DNA from: Rhodoferax antarcticus ANT.BR
GTDB lineage: Bacteria; Pseudomonadota; Gammaproteobacteria; Burkholderiales; Burkholderiaceae_C
NCBI RefSeq assembly: GCF_001938565.1
Contig: NZ_MSYM01000013.1
Span: forward strand, 187,496-251,495
Reading direction: 5' to 3'
DNA: 64,000 nucleotides
Shown: one piece after another, positions 24,734 through 33,318 of the stretch
Numbering within the stretch: the first letter of the stretch is position 1
Layout: each line of letters opens with the position of its first letter
Program-made: the position numbers and the translations under genes
The notes under the pieces: model-generated
What the model saw: only the letters and a program-made list of their open reading frames with translations
Databases searched by the model: none
What the model was told of the DNA's origin: nothing

Positions 24734-26155
24734 ATGATGCACACCGAACTCCCACCCACCAGCCAACTCGAAGATGCGCTGGCCCTGCAGCGCCAGGCTT
24801 ACCTGGCGCACCCGGTGCCCAGCCTGGACGAGCGCAAAAAAGACCTGCGCACGCTGCAGCGTTTTATCCGCGAGCACCAAGATGCTCTGGTGGCCGCCAT
24901 CAGTGCCGACTACGGCCACCGCTCCCGCCACGAGACCTTGCTGGCTGAAGTGTTTCCGGCGGTGGACGGCATTGACCACATCATCAGTCACCTGCGTGGC
25001 TGGATGCGTGTGCAACGCCGGGGCCTGGACTGGCGCAGCTTTCTGGGTGCCAGCAACCGGGTCATTCCGCAGCCGCTGGGCGTGGTGGGGGTGATCGTGC
25101 CGTGGAACTTTCCGCTGAACCTGAGCATGGTGCCGCTGAGCTATATCTTTGCCGCTGGCAACCGCGCCATGGTGAAGATGAGCGAGAACTCGCGCCATCT
25201 GGCGGCCTACCTCATTGAGCACATGCCCGCCTACCTCCCCCCGGAAAAGCTGCAGTTTTTCGATGAAACTGGCGGCGTGGGCGTGGCATTTTCCAAACTC
25301 AAGTTTGACCATCTGCTGTTCACCGGCAGCGGCCAGACCGGCAAAGCAGTGATGGTCGCCGCCGCGCAGAACCTGTGCCCGGTCACCCTGGAGTTAGGCG
25401 GCAAGGCACCCGCCATCGTCTGTGACGACTTCCCGCTGCCACTGGCCGCCGAGCGCATCATGTTTGTGAAACTGCTCAACGCCGGGCAGATCTGCACCAC
25501 GGTGGACCATGCCTGGCTGCCCGCCGCGAAGGTGGACGCGTTCGTTACCCTGGCGCGCGCGTTGGTGGCCAAGCGCTACCCAAGTTTGAGCTCGCCCGAC
25601 TACACCGCCATCATTGACCAGCGCGCCTTTGAGCGCCTGCTGGTGGCCCTGGACGATGCGCGCAGCCGTGGCGCACAGGTGATCAGCCTGATGGACGGCC
25701 TGGCGTTTGACCGCGCCAGCCGCAAAATCGCGCCGCACATGGTGCTGAACGCGCCGCCACAGAGCCTGCTGCTACAGCGCGAGATTTTTGGCCCGATCCT
25801 GCCGCTGCGCACCTATGACCAGCTCGACGACGTCGTCACCAGCATCAACGCCGGGCCGCGCCCGCTGGCCATTTACCCGTTCAGCTATGACGCGACCAAG
25901 GTGCAGCACTTGATTGACCATGTGATGAGCGGCGGTGTGTCGGTGAACGACGCGCTGTTTCATGTGGGCCAGCACGATCTGCCGTTTGGTGGCGTGGGCG
26001 ACTCCGGCATGGGCCACTACCACGCGCGCGAGGGTTTTGAGACCTTTTCCAAGCTGCGCCCGGTGTTTTATCAGACCCGTTTTTCCAGCCTCAAATTCCT
26101 CTTTCCGCCGTATGGCAAATTGGCCGATTGGGTACTGCGCTTTTTGATCCGTTAG
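24734..26155 (+). CDS. Coniferyl aldehyde dehydrogenase-type ALDH
   Basis: An NAD(P)-dependent aldehyde dehydrogenase of 473 residues with IVPWNFPLNLSMVPLSY, MVKMSENSRH, FTGSGQTGKAV, the catalytic Glu in VTLELGGKAP and Cys in NAGQICTTVDH. The last motif and the short N terminus fit the CalB/coniferyl aldehyde dehydrogenase group, which oxidises aromatic or long-chain aldehydes. The substrate here is inferred only from family. The ATG at 24734 is chosen; the frame is open 8 codons upstream. Confidence 0.88.
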   Translation: MMHTELPPTSQLEDALALQRQAYLAHPVPSLDERKKDLRTLQRFIREHQDALVAAISADYGHRSRHETLLAEVFPAVDGIDHIISHLRGWMRVQRRGLDWRSFLGASNRVIPQPLGVVGVIVPWNFPLNLSMVPLSYIFAAGNRAMVKMSENSRHLAAYLIEHMPAYLPPEKLQFFDETGGVGVAFSKLKFDHLLFTGSGQTGKAVMVAAAQNLCPVTLELGGKAPAIVCDDFPLPLAAERIMFVKLLNAGQICTTVDHAWLPAAKVDAFVTLARALVAKRYPSLSSPDYTAIIDQRAFERLLVALDDARSRGAQVISLMDGLAFDRASRKIAPHMVLNAPPQSLLLQREIFGPILPLRTYDQLDDVVTSINAGPRPLAIYPFSYDATKVQHLIDHVMSGGVSVNDALFHVGQHDLPFGGVGDSGMGHYHAREGFETFSKLRPVFYQTRFSSLKFLFPPYGKLADWVLRFLIR

Positions 26156-26193
26156 CATCAAAGCATGTCCGATTTGGATTTATAGAAGAAAAT

Positions 26194-26230
26194 GGCCTCT
26201 AGCCCTTATATTCAAAGCGCTAATAGCTAT
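26194..26230 (-). repeat. CTAG hairpin repeat copy, upstream of the ABC ATPase
   Basis: On the plus strand it reads GGCCTCTAGCCCTT, 7 nt, AAAGCGCTAATAGCTAT, close to the reverse complement of the consensus. It sits 16 bp before the start of the ATPase gene. Confidence 0.85.
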
Positions 26231-26246
26231 AAAAATAAGAGTAAAT

Positions 26247-26918
26247 ATGCCAACCATGATGTCGCCAAGTTCACCTGCCTGCGCGCCCGCTGATGCGGTT
26301 TTAAGGGTGGCTGGGCTGGGTTTTGCTTATCCGCAGCAGGTTTTGTTTGAAGCTTTTGGGGCGCAGATTCCGGGCGGCGTGACGCTGCTGCTGGGGTCTG
26401 ACGGCAGTGGCAAAACCACCCTGCTGCGCCTGCTGGCAGGCGACCTGTCGGCCAGCACCGGCAGCCTGCAACTGCAGGGCACCAGCGCACAAGACCAGCC
26501 GCTGGCCTACCGCTCCCAGGTGTACTGGCAAGAAAGCGCGTCCCAGGCTTTTGATGCGCTCACTGCGCTGGCGTATTTTGAGCAGCAGCGCAAACGCTAC
26601 CCGGCTTTTTTGCCAGCCAACGCGCCAGAGCTCCAGGCCTTGCTGGATGGCCTGTCACTGACCGAGCACCTGACCAAGCCGCTGTACATGCTGTCTACCG
26701 GCGGCAAACGCAAGGTCTGGCTGGCGGGTGCTTTTGCCGCTGGAGCCAAGCTGACATTGCTCGACGAGCCTTTTGCCGCGCTCGACAAGCCCTCTATCCG
26801 CTTCGTCCAGCAGCAGTTGGCCCAAGCCGCGCAGCAGCGCGAGCGCGCCTGGGTAGTAGCGCATTACGAGTCGCTGGACGACGTGCCGCTGGCGCTGGTG
26901 ATTGATTTGGATGCCTAA
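26247..26918 (+). CDS. ABC transporter ATP-binding protein, lone
   Basis: The 223-residue protein has Walker A GSDGSGKTT, signature LSTGGKRKVWLAG, Walker B LTLLDEPFAALD and the H-loop VVAHYES. No permease gene is adjacent, so its partner must lie elsewhere, or it works outside transport as some soluble ATPases do. It is bracketed by two hairpin repeats on the same strand orientation (26194-26230 and 26952-26988). Confidence 0.88.
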   Translation: MPTMMSPSSPACAPADAVLRVAGLGFAYPQQVLFEAFGAQIPGGVTLLLGSDGSGKTTLLRLLAGDLSASTGSLQLQGTSAQDQPLAYRSQVYWQESASQAFDALTALAYFEQQRKRYPAFLPANAPELQALLDGLSLTEHLTKPLYMLSTGGKRKVWLAGAFAAGAKLTLLDEPFAALDKPSIRFVQQQLAQAAQQRERAWVVAHYESLDDVPLALVIDLDA

Positions 26919-26951
26919 CGCGTTTTGCCCGCCGTGATTGAGGCCTTTATA

Positions 26952-26988
26952 TGCCTCTAGCCCTTGTAGTTAAAGCGCCGATAGCTAT
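26952..26988 (-). repeat. CTAG hairpin repeat copy, downstream of the ABC ATPase
   Basis: TGCCTCTAGCCCTT, 7 nt, AAAGCGCCGATAGCTATC on the plus strand. It lies between the convergent ATPase and BASS-transporter genes. Confidence 0.85.
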
Positions 26989-27001
26989 CAATAAAATTCC
27001 A

Positions 27002-27877
27002 TCAAGGCGCCAGGGCAGGGTCGGCTCGCCGCCTGCGCATCAGCAGCACAAACACCATCGCCCCGCCGTTCATCAGCAGTGCGTACACAACGCTGGGCGC
27101 ACTCATGGCGGGTGAGGCCAGCAACTGCAGGCAAACAAAAATGCCCAGCGCCGAATTCTGCAAACCACATTCGGTGACGATGGCGATGCGGTCTGTGTGG
27201 TGCAGGCGCACCTGCGTGGCCAGCAGATAGACGCTGCTTAAAACCATCGCGTTCAGCAGCAGCGTGGCCGGGCCCAAAGTGGGCAGATGCACCCACAGCA
27301 CCTCACGCTGGTCCCAGAAGGTGGCCAGCACAATCATGACAAACAGGCTGGTGGCCACTTTGGATGCATTGGGCAGCCCGCGTGTCACCATTCTGGGGAA
27401 TTTCCAGCGCAGCGCCATGCCCAGCAGCACCGGTAACGTGGTCAGCAGAAAGATGCTCTGCACCATCGGTGCCAGCGGCAGCTGTGCGGTGAGGCTGCTG
27501 CCCATGAAATGCTGCAAAGACGCGTTGACGATCAAAGGCAGTGTCAGCATGGAGGCCAGGCTAGTGACTGCGGTCAGCGAGATTGACAGTGCCGTATCCC
27601 CGCGCGCCAGATGGGTGAGCAGCCCTGCACTGACGCCGCCCGGGCAGGCGGCCAACACCATCAGGCCGACTGCCATCACCGGGTCTAGCCCGGTTAGCGT
27701 GGCGACTGCAAAACCCGCCAGCGGCACCACCAGCATTTGCCCTGTCAAACCGGCCAGCAAGGCTTTGGGGCGTTGGGCCACGCGCCGGAAATCGGCCAGC
27801 ACCAGCGTCATCCCGAGGTAAAACATGATGAAGGCCAGCGCCAGCGGCAGCAGCTTTTGAACAATCGCCGGGTTCAC
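27002..27877 (-). CDS. Bile acid:sodium symporter (BASS)-family transporter
   Basis: The 291-residue membrane protein has 8-10 hydrophobic segments. It carries the BASS features GLMVLAACPGGVSAGLLTHL, with helix-breaking GG, and VTECGLQNSALGIFV, with the conserved E. Family members move organic acids with sodium. It overlaps menA by 4 nt (ATGA) and is the third gene of a ubiE-menA-BASS unit, which hints at a substrate tied to quinone metabolism, though that is inference only. Confidence 0.88.
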   Translation of the reverse strand: MNPAIVQKLLPLALAFIMFYLGMTLVLADFRRVAQRPKALLAGLTGQMLVVPLAGFAVATLTGLDPVMAVGLMVLAACPGGVSAGLLTHLARGDTALSISLTAVTSLASMLTLPLIVNASLQHFMGSSLTAQLPLAPMVQSIFLLTTLPVLLGMALRWKFPRMVTRGLPNASKVATSLFVMIVLATFWDQREVLWVHLPTLGPATLLLNAMVLSSVYLLATQVRLHHTDRIAIVTECGLQNSALGIFVCLQLLASPAMSAPSVVYALLMNGGAMVFVLLMRRRRADPALAP

Positions 27878-28779
27878 AAAAATACCCCGATAGACAGCAG
27901 TAGCCCCAGAAACAAGCCCAGTTTGGCGGTGGCCCCGAGCAGCAAATTAAGCTGCGCGCCAGAGGCTTCCCGGCGCAGCCGCGGGATCAATTTCAGCGCA
28001 TAGGGCAGGGCCAGCAGGGTTAGCAAAGCGCCGGTGTGGGCCGACCACGCTACGCCAGCTGCCAAGACAAACGGCAGCAGAACCATAACGGCAAAGGCGC
28101 TGCGGGCGCCGGCATCGCCCAGGCGCGCGGCCAGGGTCTGACGGCCGTTGCGCAGGTCCGCATCGCGGTCGCGGTAATTGTTGACCAGCAGCACCGCGGC
28201 TGCGGGCAGGCCTACCACCGCACCGCCCAGCCAGGCGGACAGCGAGGCGCTGCCGCTTTGCAGCCAGTGGCTACCCGCCACCGCCAGCAAGCCAAAAAAC
28301 ACCAGCACAAACAACTCACCTAAAGCGGAGTGCGAGATCGGGTGTTTGCCACCCGAATAGGCCCAGCCCGCCAGCAGCGAGGGAACGCCAATCGCCAGAA
28401 TCGGCCAGCCCCCTTGCCACGCCAAATAAAGCCCGAGCACCAAGGCCACGCCAAAACACCCAGCGGCAGCGCGCTTCACGCTGCCTGGGGTGGCCCAGCC
28501 GGCAGCGGTGACGCGCAGCGGGCCGATGCGGTCCGGGCGGTCAGCACCGCGCTCAAAATCAGCCACGTCGTTGTGCAGATTGGTGCCGATCTGGATCAGC
28601 AGGGCACAGGCCAGAGTGGCCAGAAATACCACCCACAGCGGTGCTGCGCCTTCGGCCCAGGCCAAGGCAGAGCCCAGCACCACTGGCACCGCGCCCATGC
28701 TCAGCGTGCGCGGGCGAATCGCCGTCCACCATACCAGCAGCCTGGACGTGCTTGTGCCCAGCGCGCGTTCAGTTTTCAT
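27874..28779 (-). CDS. menA: 1,4-dihydroxy-2-naphthoate polyprenyltransferase
   Basis: A UbiA-superfamily membrane protein of about 301 residues with the first prenyl-diphosphate motif NLHNDVADFERGADRPDR and the second VNNYRDRDADLRNGRQT, separated as in MenA. It joins an isoprenoid tail to DHNA in menaquinone synthesis. The ATG at 28779 overlaps the ubiE stop by 11 nt; an upstream start at 28815 is also open. Being next to ubiE/menG supports MenA over UbiA. Confidence 0.9.
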   Translation of the reverse strand: MKTERALGTSTSRLLVWWTAIRPRTLSMGAVPVVLGSALAWAEGAAPLWVVFLATLACALLIQIGTNLHNDVADFERGADRPDRIGPLRVTAAGWATPGSVKRAAAGCFGVALVLGLYLAWQGGWPILAIGVPSLLAGWAYSGGKHPISHSALGELFVLVFFGLLAVAGSHWLQSGSASLSAWLGGAVVGLPAAAVLLVNNYRDRDADLRNGRQTLAARLGDAGARSAFAVMVLLPFVLAAGVAWSAHTGALLTLLALPYALKLIPRLRREASGAQLNLLLGATAKLGLFLGLLLSIGVFL

Positions 28780-29506
28780 GTGCACGCGACCCAAAATGCA
28801 GGGCAGCAATACCAAAAGAAAGGTTTTCCCAGCGAACGTCTTTAAAACCCGCCTGTAGCATCAGCGCGGCAAAGCCTTTTTGGTTCGGAAAGCGCCGAAT
28901 CGACTCCACCAAGTATTGGTAGGCGATGGGCTCGCGTGCGACCAGCGCGCCTAGGCGCGGGATCACCAGAAACGAGTACAGGTTGTAAAACGGTGCCAGC
29001 CAAAAAGCCGGTTGCGAGAATTCCAGGCAGACAAAACGCCCGCCGGGCTTGAGCACGCGGTGAATTTCTGTCAGCGCCTGCTCCACATGCGTGGCGTTGC
29101 GCAGGCCAAACGACACGGTGAGCAGGTCCACACTGGCGTCTGGCAGCGGCAGCTGTTCAGCCTCACCTACCAGCCATTCGATGCCTTGCATGCCTGGGCG
29201 CTGTTGGCCCACCTGCATCATGGCCTGGCTCGGGTCGCAAACGATTACCTGGCGTTGCGGGCTGCGCAGCAGGCGTGCCACGTCGCCGGTGCCGCCCGCC
29301 AGATCAACCGTTTTGCCATGAACACCCGCCACACGGCGCGCCAGCTTGCGCTTCCAGAGCCGGTGAATGCCCATGCTCATCAGGTCATTCATCAGGTCGT
29401 AGCGCGGCGCCACCGCCGTGAACACCGTGCGAATGCGCTCGCGGCGCTGTTCTTGGTTCACCGCTTCGCGGCCAAAGCTGTGGTTGATGTCGTGTTCTTG
29501 GGTCAT
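28769..29506 (-). CDS. ubiE: Ubiquinone/menaquinone C-methyltransferase
   Basis: The 245-residue protein has SAM motif I VDLAGGTGDVA and the UbiE/MenG signatures (APRYDLMNDLMSMGIHRLWK near the start, RNATHVEQALTEIHRVLKPGG). It performs the C-methylation in menaquinone, and often ubiquinone, biosynthesis. It is the first gene of a minus-strand unit with menA and a BASS transporter. In position it resembles menG; it may serve both quinones or only menaquinone if a second ubiE exists. Confidence 0.93.
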   Translation of the reverse strand: MTQEHDINHSFGREAVNQEQRRERIRTVFTAVAPRYDLMNDLMSMGIHRLWKRKLARRVAGVHGKTVDLAGGTGDVARLLRSPQRQVIVCDPSQAMMQVGQQRPGMQGIEWLVGEAEQLPLPDASVDLLTVSFGLRNATHVEQALTEIHRVLKPGGRFVCLEFSQPAFWLAPFYNLYSFLVIPRLGALVAREPIAYQYLVESIRRFPNQKGFAALMLQAGFKDVRWENLSFGIAALHFGSRAHEN

Positions 29507-30010
29507 GGGGCTAAATGTCAGCGGTCAGTGCACAAAAGGAGCCCGGGCATCCGGGTGAGTGTGAGGCGCCAGGGCGCACGCTTTAGCTCACGCGAGTCAA
29601 AAGGTGTCAAGTTTAATTGACGATAGCGCGGCCCATCACCTCTTAAGGCATACCGATGGCCTGCAAGGAGGCTCGCCAGTTTCCCCAAGACGGCTGGCGG
29701 CACCGAGCGTCTTGCGCAATGGCATGCGGCGCAGACCCAAGCAGGCTAACGCCAGCGTATTCAACGCGACTTCAGGTGTTTACGAAGATCGCTGCATTCG
29801 GCAATGTGAAATACAAGGTGGCGCTTTTCTGGATCAGTGTGGACACGCATTGGCCGGGGAAGGGTGAGGCGGCTGAGCCAGATTGGACTGTGGCAAACCC
29901 ATCACCGCCTGACTAATCCGACTGTGGGTGCACCACCTAGCCTCATTCGATAGAACTTCCTATCATTGACATCGATACGAACACAAGTATTGATTTTTAG
30001 GAGTGAAACC
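29507..30010. other. 504-bp stretch without a confident gene
   Basis: Nothing recognisable was found. A plus-strand frame (29656-29916) has a coding-like middle (VFTKIAAFGNVKYKVALFW, SVDTHWPGKGE) but no clear start, family or ribosome site. Near the right end a TTGACA (29966-29971) lies 40 bp upstream of the DksA-like start, with only a poor -10 behind it. Confidence 0.4.
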
Positions 30011-30382
30011 ATGGACAAATTGACGACCAGCGAGCACGACGATCTCGCCAAGATGTTGGGTGCGCGCAAGCAAGTGATGCATGACGAAATCCGCACGGGG
30101 CTTTCCGGCCTGCGCGGGGAAACGATCGAGGACATCCTGGCTAACACCACGGATGCGGGGGATATCGCCTCGGCCAACCAGATGACCGAAGTCAGCAATG
30201 CGGAAGTGGCGCGCGACACCGCAGAGCTGCGCGACATCGTCGCGGCCGAAGCACGTCTCACCGATGGGACCTACGGCGTCTGTGTCGACTGTGATGAACC
30301 GATCCCCTATGCGCGTCTTGCGGCTTATCCGACTGCAAAGCGTTGTATTCGCTGCCAGGAAATCCGCGAGGAGAAAGGCTAG
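30011..30382 (+). CDS. DksA/TraR-family zinc finger protein
   Basis: A 123-residue protein with an N-terminal coiled coil (LTTSEHDDLAKMLGARKQVM) and a C-terminal C4 zinc finger CVDCDEPIPYARLAAYP, then CIRCQ. DksA-type proteins enter the RNA polymerase secondary channel and modulate initiation with ppGpp. It is shorter than true DksA (about 150 residues), and the tip acidic residues are not in the usual DxxDxA form, so it is a paralogue of uncertain role. The ATG at 30011 has GGAG upstream. Confidence 0.88.
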   Translation: MDKLTTSEHDDLAKMLGARKQVMHDEIRTGLSGLRGETIEDILANTTDAGDIASANQMTEVSNAEVARDTAELRDIVAAEARLTDGTYGVCVDCDEPIPYARLAAYPTAKRCIRCQEIREEKG

Positions 30383-30565
30383 GCGGCATCGCACCGGTCA
30401 CCGACGCTGCTGCGTATGCCTGTCGGTGCCCTAAGTGCCCAGAGCGATGATGCCCGTGTGGGCGACGTGTTGGGCTGCTCGTCAGCCAGTGGTGTTATTT
30501 GACCTTCCGGCGGTCCTGGCCTGCAGGTACGACTGCAAAGTCGACGGTCAAACGTCCGTAAAAAA

Positions 30566-31072
30566 TCAGTACTGCCCTTCGGTCAGCGTATCCAACTGGA
30601 AGGTGCCGCTTCGGTGCCACAGCCAAGTGTCGGTGTAGGTGACGCGACCCATGCGCACCGGGGCGGGGTAGGGGGCGGCGGCGCGCACGGTGCGTTCGAT
30701 TTCGGCGATCACCTCGGGGGCGTGGGTCGGGGCGCGCATCCAACTGGTGCTGGTGACGCGGCCACGGCCGTCCACCTCCACCTGCAGCACACCAATCGCG
30801 TACAGCAGTGGCGGCATTTTGCCGAGGTAAATGCGGTCGGTGTTTTTGCTGTACAGGTGGCTGGCAGCATCACGCCGGTAGGCGTACGGGGTAACCGCTT
30901 GCGACATCTTGTCTAACCCAGTAGGCGGCGCTATCACTACCGGAGCAGTTACGGGCTTTGCAGGGGGTGGCAGCGGTGTGGAGGTGCAGCCCCCCAGCAA
31001 AGCAGCAAAAGCTGAGGCCAGCGCCAGGCCCAATGTGGCCAGACGCGCGCGAGATTGTTGCAGCAAATTCAT
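30566..31072 (-). CDS. Lipoprotein with a TonB-C-like domain
   Basis: A 168-residue protein with a lipoprotein signal ending AALLGGCTST, a short proline-rich linker (PLPPPAKPVTAPVVIAPP) and a β-rich domain (LLYAIGVLQVEVDGRGRV, RAAAPYPAPVRMG) resembling the TonB C-terminal fold. TonB links inner-membrane energy to outer-membrane receptors, but a lipid-anchored form without the TonB helix would do something else. Start 31072 is chosen for the signal peptide. Confidence 0.7.
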   Translation of the reverse strand: MNLLQQSRARLATLGLALASAFAALLGGCTSTPLPPPAKPVTAPVVIAPPTGLDKMSQAVTPYAYRRDAASHLYSKNTDRIYLGKMPPLLYAIGVLQVEVDGRGRVTSTSWMRAPTHAPEVIAEIERTVRAAAPYPAPVRMGRVTYTDTWLWHRSGTFQLDTLTEGQY

Positions 31073-31214
31073 GGTGTGTTTTTTGTCTCTGGGTGTTAGG
31101 CCATGCGCGCATGATGCACGGCACGCAAAGCAACTCGTAATATGCCGCAAAAACGAGGTTTTAGGGAGCTGGTTGCCACGCCAACCAAGTAAGGATTTGT
31201 GACTTTGTTGGCGC

Positions 31215-32186
31215 TTAGTCAACGCGGGCGCCAGTGTCTTTCACCACCACCTGATACTTGGCGCGTTCACTGGCCATCAGGGCACCAAAGGCCTCGGGCG
31301 TGCTGGCTACCGGCTCGGCCATCAGGGTGGCAAACCGGGCTTTGGTTTCAGGGGCATTCAGCGCAGCGACAAAGGCGCTGTTGAGTTTGGTAATTACCTC
31401 TTTTGGGGTGCCCGCCGGTGCCACCAGGCCCCACCAGGTGTCTATGGAAAAGCCCTTCAGGGTGTCGGCTAGCGGCGGCACGCCAGGCAGCGCGGGCGAT
31501 GCGGTCAGGGTGGTCACCGCCAGGGCCTTGAGCTTGCCGGCCTTGATGTTGGGGGCCGCGGTGGACAGGTTGTCAAAGTTGAAATCTACCTGGCCGCTGA
31601 GCAGCGCCAGCTGTGCCGGGTTACCACCGTTGTAAGGGATGTGCACGGCAAAAATCCCCGCGTCTTTTTTGAACATTTCACCGGCCAGATGCCCGGCACT
31701 GCCGTTGCCACCGCTGCCATAGTTGAGCTTGGCCGGGTTGTCACGGGCGTAGGCAATCAGGTCTTTGACACTGTTGATCTTCAGACGTGCGGCGGTGTCG
31801 GCATTCATCACCAGCACGTTGGGCACGCGCACCATTTGGGTGATGGGCGTAAAGTCAGTGGCGGCGTTGAAAGGCATCTTGGCGTACAGCCAGGGGTTGA
31901 CCGCGTGGGTGGCGGTGGCGGCGATGCCAATGGTCAGACCGTCCGGTGCCGCTTTGGCCACCGCGCCAACACCAATGTTGCCACCGGCGCCGGGCTTGTT
32001 GTCGACGATGACGGTGCCCAGGCTGTCCTTGACGCGCTCAGCCAGCACGCGAGCGGTGATGTCCAGTGGGCCGCCCGGCGCATAAGGCACGATCAAGCGG
32101 ATGGGTTTGTCCTGTGCCTGCGCTAGCGGCAAAACGGTGGCGGCAGCGAGGGTCAAGGCGCCAAGAAGGAAAGTGCGGGTGTGCAT
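31215..32186 (-). CDS. Bug-family periplasmic substrate-binding protein (TctC type)
   Basis: The 323-residue exported protein has a signal peptide (TFLLGALTLAAATVLPLAQA) and the Bug core: IRLIVPYAPGGPLDITAR, VVDNKPGAGGNIG, YGSGGNGSAGHLAGE, HIPYNGGNPAQLALLSGQVD. These proteins bind carboxylates or amides. Betaproteobacteria carry many copies, mostly without their own transporter genes, as here. It ends 20 bp before... the reductase gene upstream on the same strand, so both may share a transcript. Confidence 0.92.
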   Translation of the reverse strand: MHTRTFLLGALTLAAATVLPLAQAQDKPIRLIVPYAPGGPLDITARVLAERVKDSLGTVIVDNKPGAGGNIGVGAVAKAAPDGLTIGIAATATHAVNPWLYAKMPFNAATDFTPITQMVRVPNVLVMNADTAARLKINSVKDLIAYARDNPAKLNYGSGGNGSAGHLAGEMFKKDAGIFAVHIPYNGGNPAQLALLSGQVDFNFDNLSTAAPNIKAGKLKALAVTTLTASPALPGVPPLADTLKGFSIDTWWGLVAPAGTPKEVITKLNSAFVAALNAPETKARFATLMAEPVASTPEAFGALMASERAKYQVVVKDTGARVD

Positions 32187-32206
32187 AAGTCGTCCTTTAA
32201 ATTGCG

Positions 32207-33271
32207 TCAAAGGGTGTTGGCGGCCTTGTCAGCCTCGGAGGTAAACGCGTCGGCATAAAACTCGTCAACCGGCAAACCCGCCAGCAGGTAGTCGCGCTGT
32301 GCTGACGCCACCACGATCGGCGCGCCGCAGGCATACACCTGGCAGCCAGAGAGGTCAGGCACATCCTGCAGCACCGCCAAGTGCACAAAACCAGTGCGCC
32401 CGCGCCAGCCGTCCTCTGGCAAGCCGTCTGACACCACCGGTACAAAACGCAGGTTGGGCATCTTCGCCAACTGGGCGCTGACCCAATCGGTCATGTACAG
32501 ATCAGCGGGCCTGCGCCCACCCCAATACAGCGTCACAGGGCGGGTGATGCCCTTGAATTGCATGTGCTCCAGCAGCGCCTTGAGCGGGGCAAAGCCGGTG
32601 CCTGAGGCCAGCAAGATGATCGGCTTGTTGCTGTCTTCGCGCAAGTAGAAGCTGCCATAAGGCCCTTCAATGCGCAAAATGTCGCGCTCTTTCATGCTGC
32701 CAAAGACCTGATCGGTGAAGAGGCCGCCCGGCATGTGGCGAATGTGCAGTTCCATGCCTTCACCCGCGGCCAGTAGGTGTGGCGCGTTGGCTATCGAATA
32801 ACTGCGTCGAACGCCGTCTTTCAGCAAAAACTCGACGTATTGCCCGGCGTGAAAAGGAAACGGCTCGTTGGCGGGCAGTTGCAGCAGCAGGCGCATGACA
32901 TCGTCAGATTTTTTCTCCATCAGCTTGAGGCGCGTTGGCAGTTTCTTGATGGAATAGGCGCCCTGGGCGGTGACTTGGCGCGATTCCAGCACCACATCGC
33001 TAGTGGCTGTGGCGCAGCAGGTCAGCACCATGCCCTGGGCTTCGTCGTCGTCGCTCAGGGCCTTGGCCTGATGGGGGCCGTGGGTGACGGTGCCACTGAC
33101 TTTCTGGCATTTGCAAGAGCCACAGGCGCCGTCCTTGCAGCCGTAAGGCAGGTTAATACCCTGGCGAATCGCGCCAGCCAGCAGGGTTTCATCCTTTGAA
33201 GCGGTGTAGCTGCGCTGACTGGGTTCGATGGTGACGTGAAAACTGGAAGCGTCGGTAGCGGTGAGCGGCAT
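32207..33271 (-). CDS. 2Fe-2S ferredoxin-NAD(P)H reductase (AscD/CDP-glucose reductase-like)
   Basis: An N-terminal plant-type ferredoxin (YGCKDGACGSCKC and a later TCC) is joined to an FAD domain (RRSYSIANAP) and an NAD domain (ILLASGTGFAPLKALLE, YWGGRRPADLYM, YACGAP). The domain order and length of 354 residues match the CDP-6-deoxy-hexulose-3-dehydrase reductase group, often a general electron donor in betaproteobacteria. Starts at 33271 and 33328 are both possible; the latter would overlap the divergent epimerase gene. Confidence 0.88.
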   Translation of the reverse strand: MPLTATDASSFHVTIEPSQRSYTASKDETLLAGAIRQGINLPYGCKDGACGSCKCQKVSGTVTHGPHQAKALSDDDEAQGMVLTCCATATSDVVLESRQVTAQGAYSIKKLPTRLKLMEKKSDDVMRLLLQLPANEPFPFHAGQYVEFLLKDGVRRSYSIANAPHLLAAGEGMELHIRHMPGGLFTDQVFGSMKERDILRIEGPYGSFYLREDSNKPIILLASGTGFAPLKALLEHMQFKGITRPVTLYWGGRRPADLYMTDWVSAQLAKMPNLRFVPVVSDGLPEDGWRGRTGFVHLAVLQDVPDLSGCQVYACGAPIVVASAQRDYLLAGLPVDEFYADAFTSEADKAANTL

Positions 33272-33318
33272 GTTGTCGTTATCCTTGACACTGAGAACAA
33301 AACTGGAAGGACCGAATT

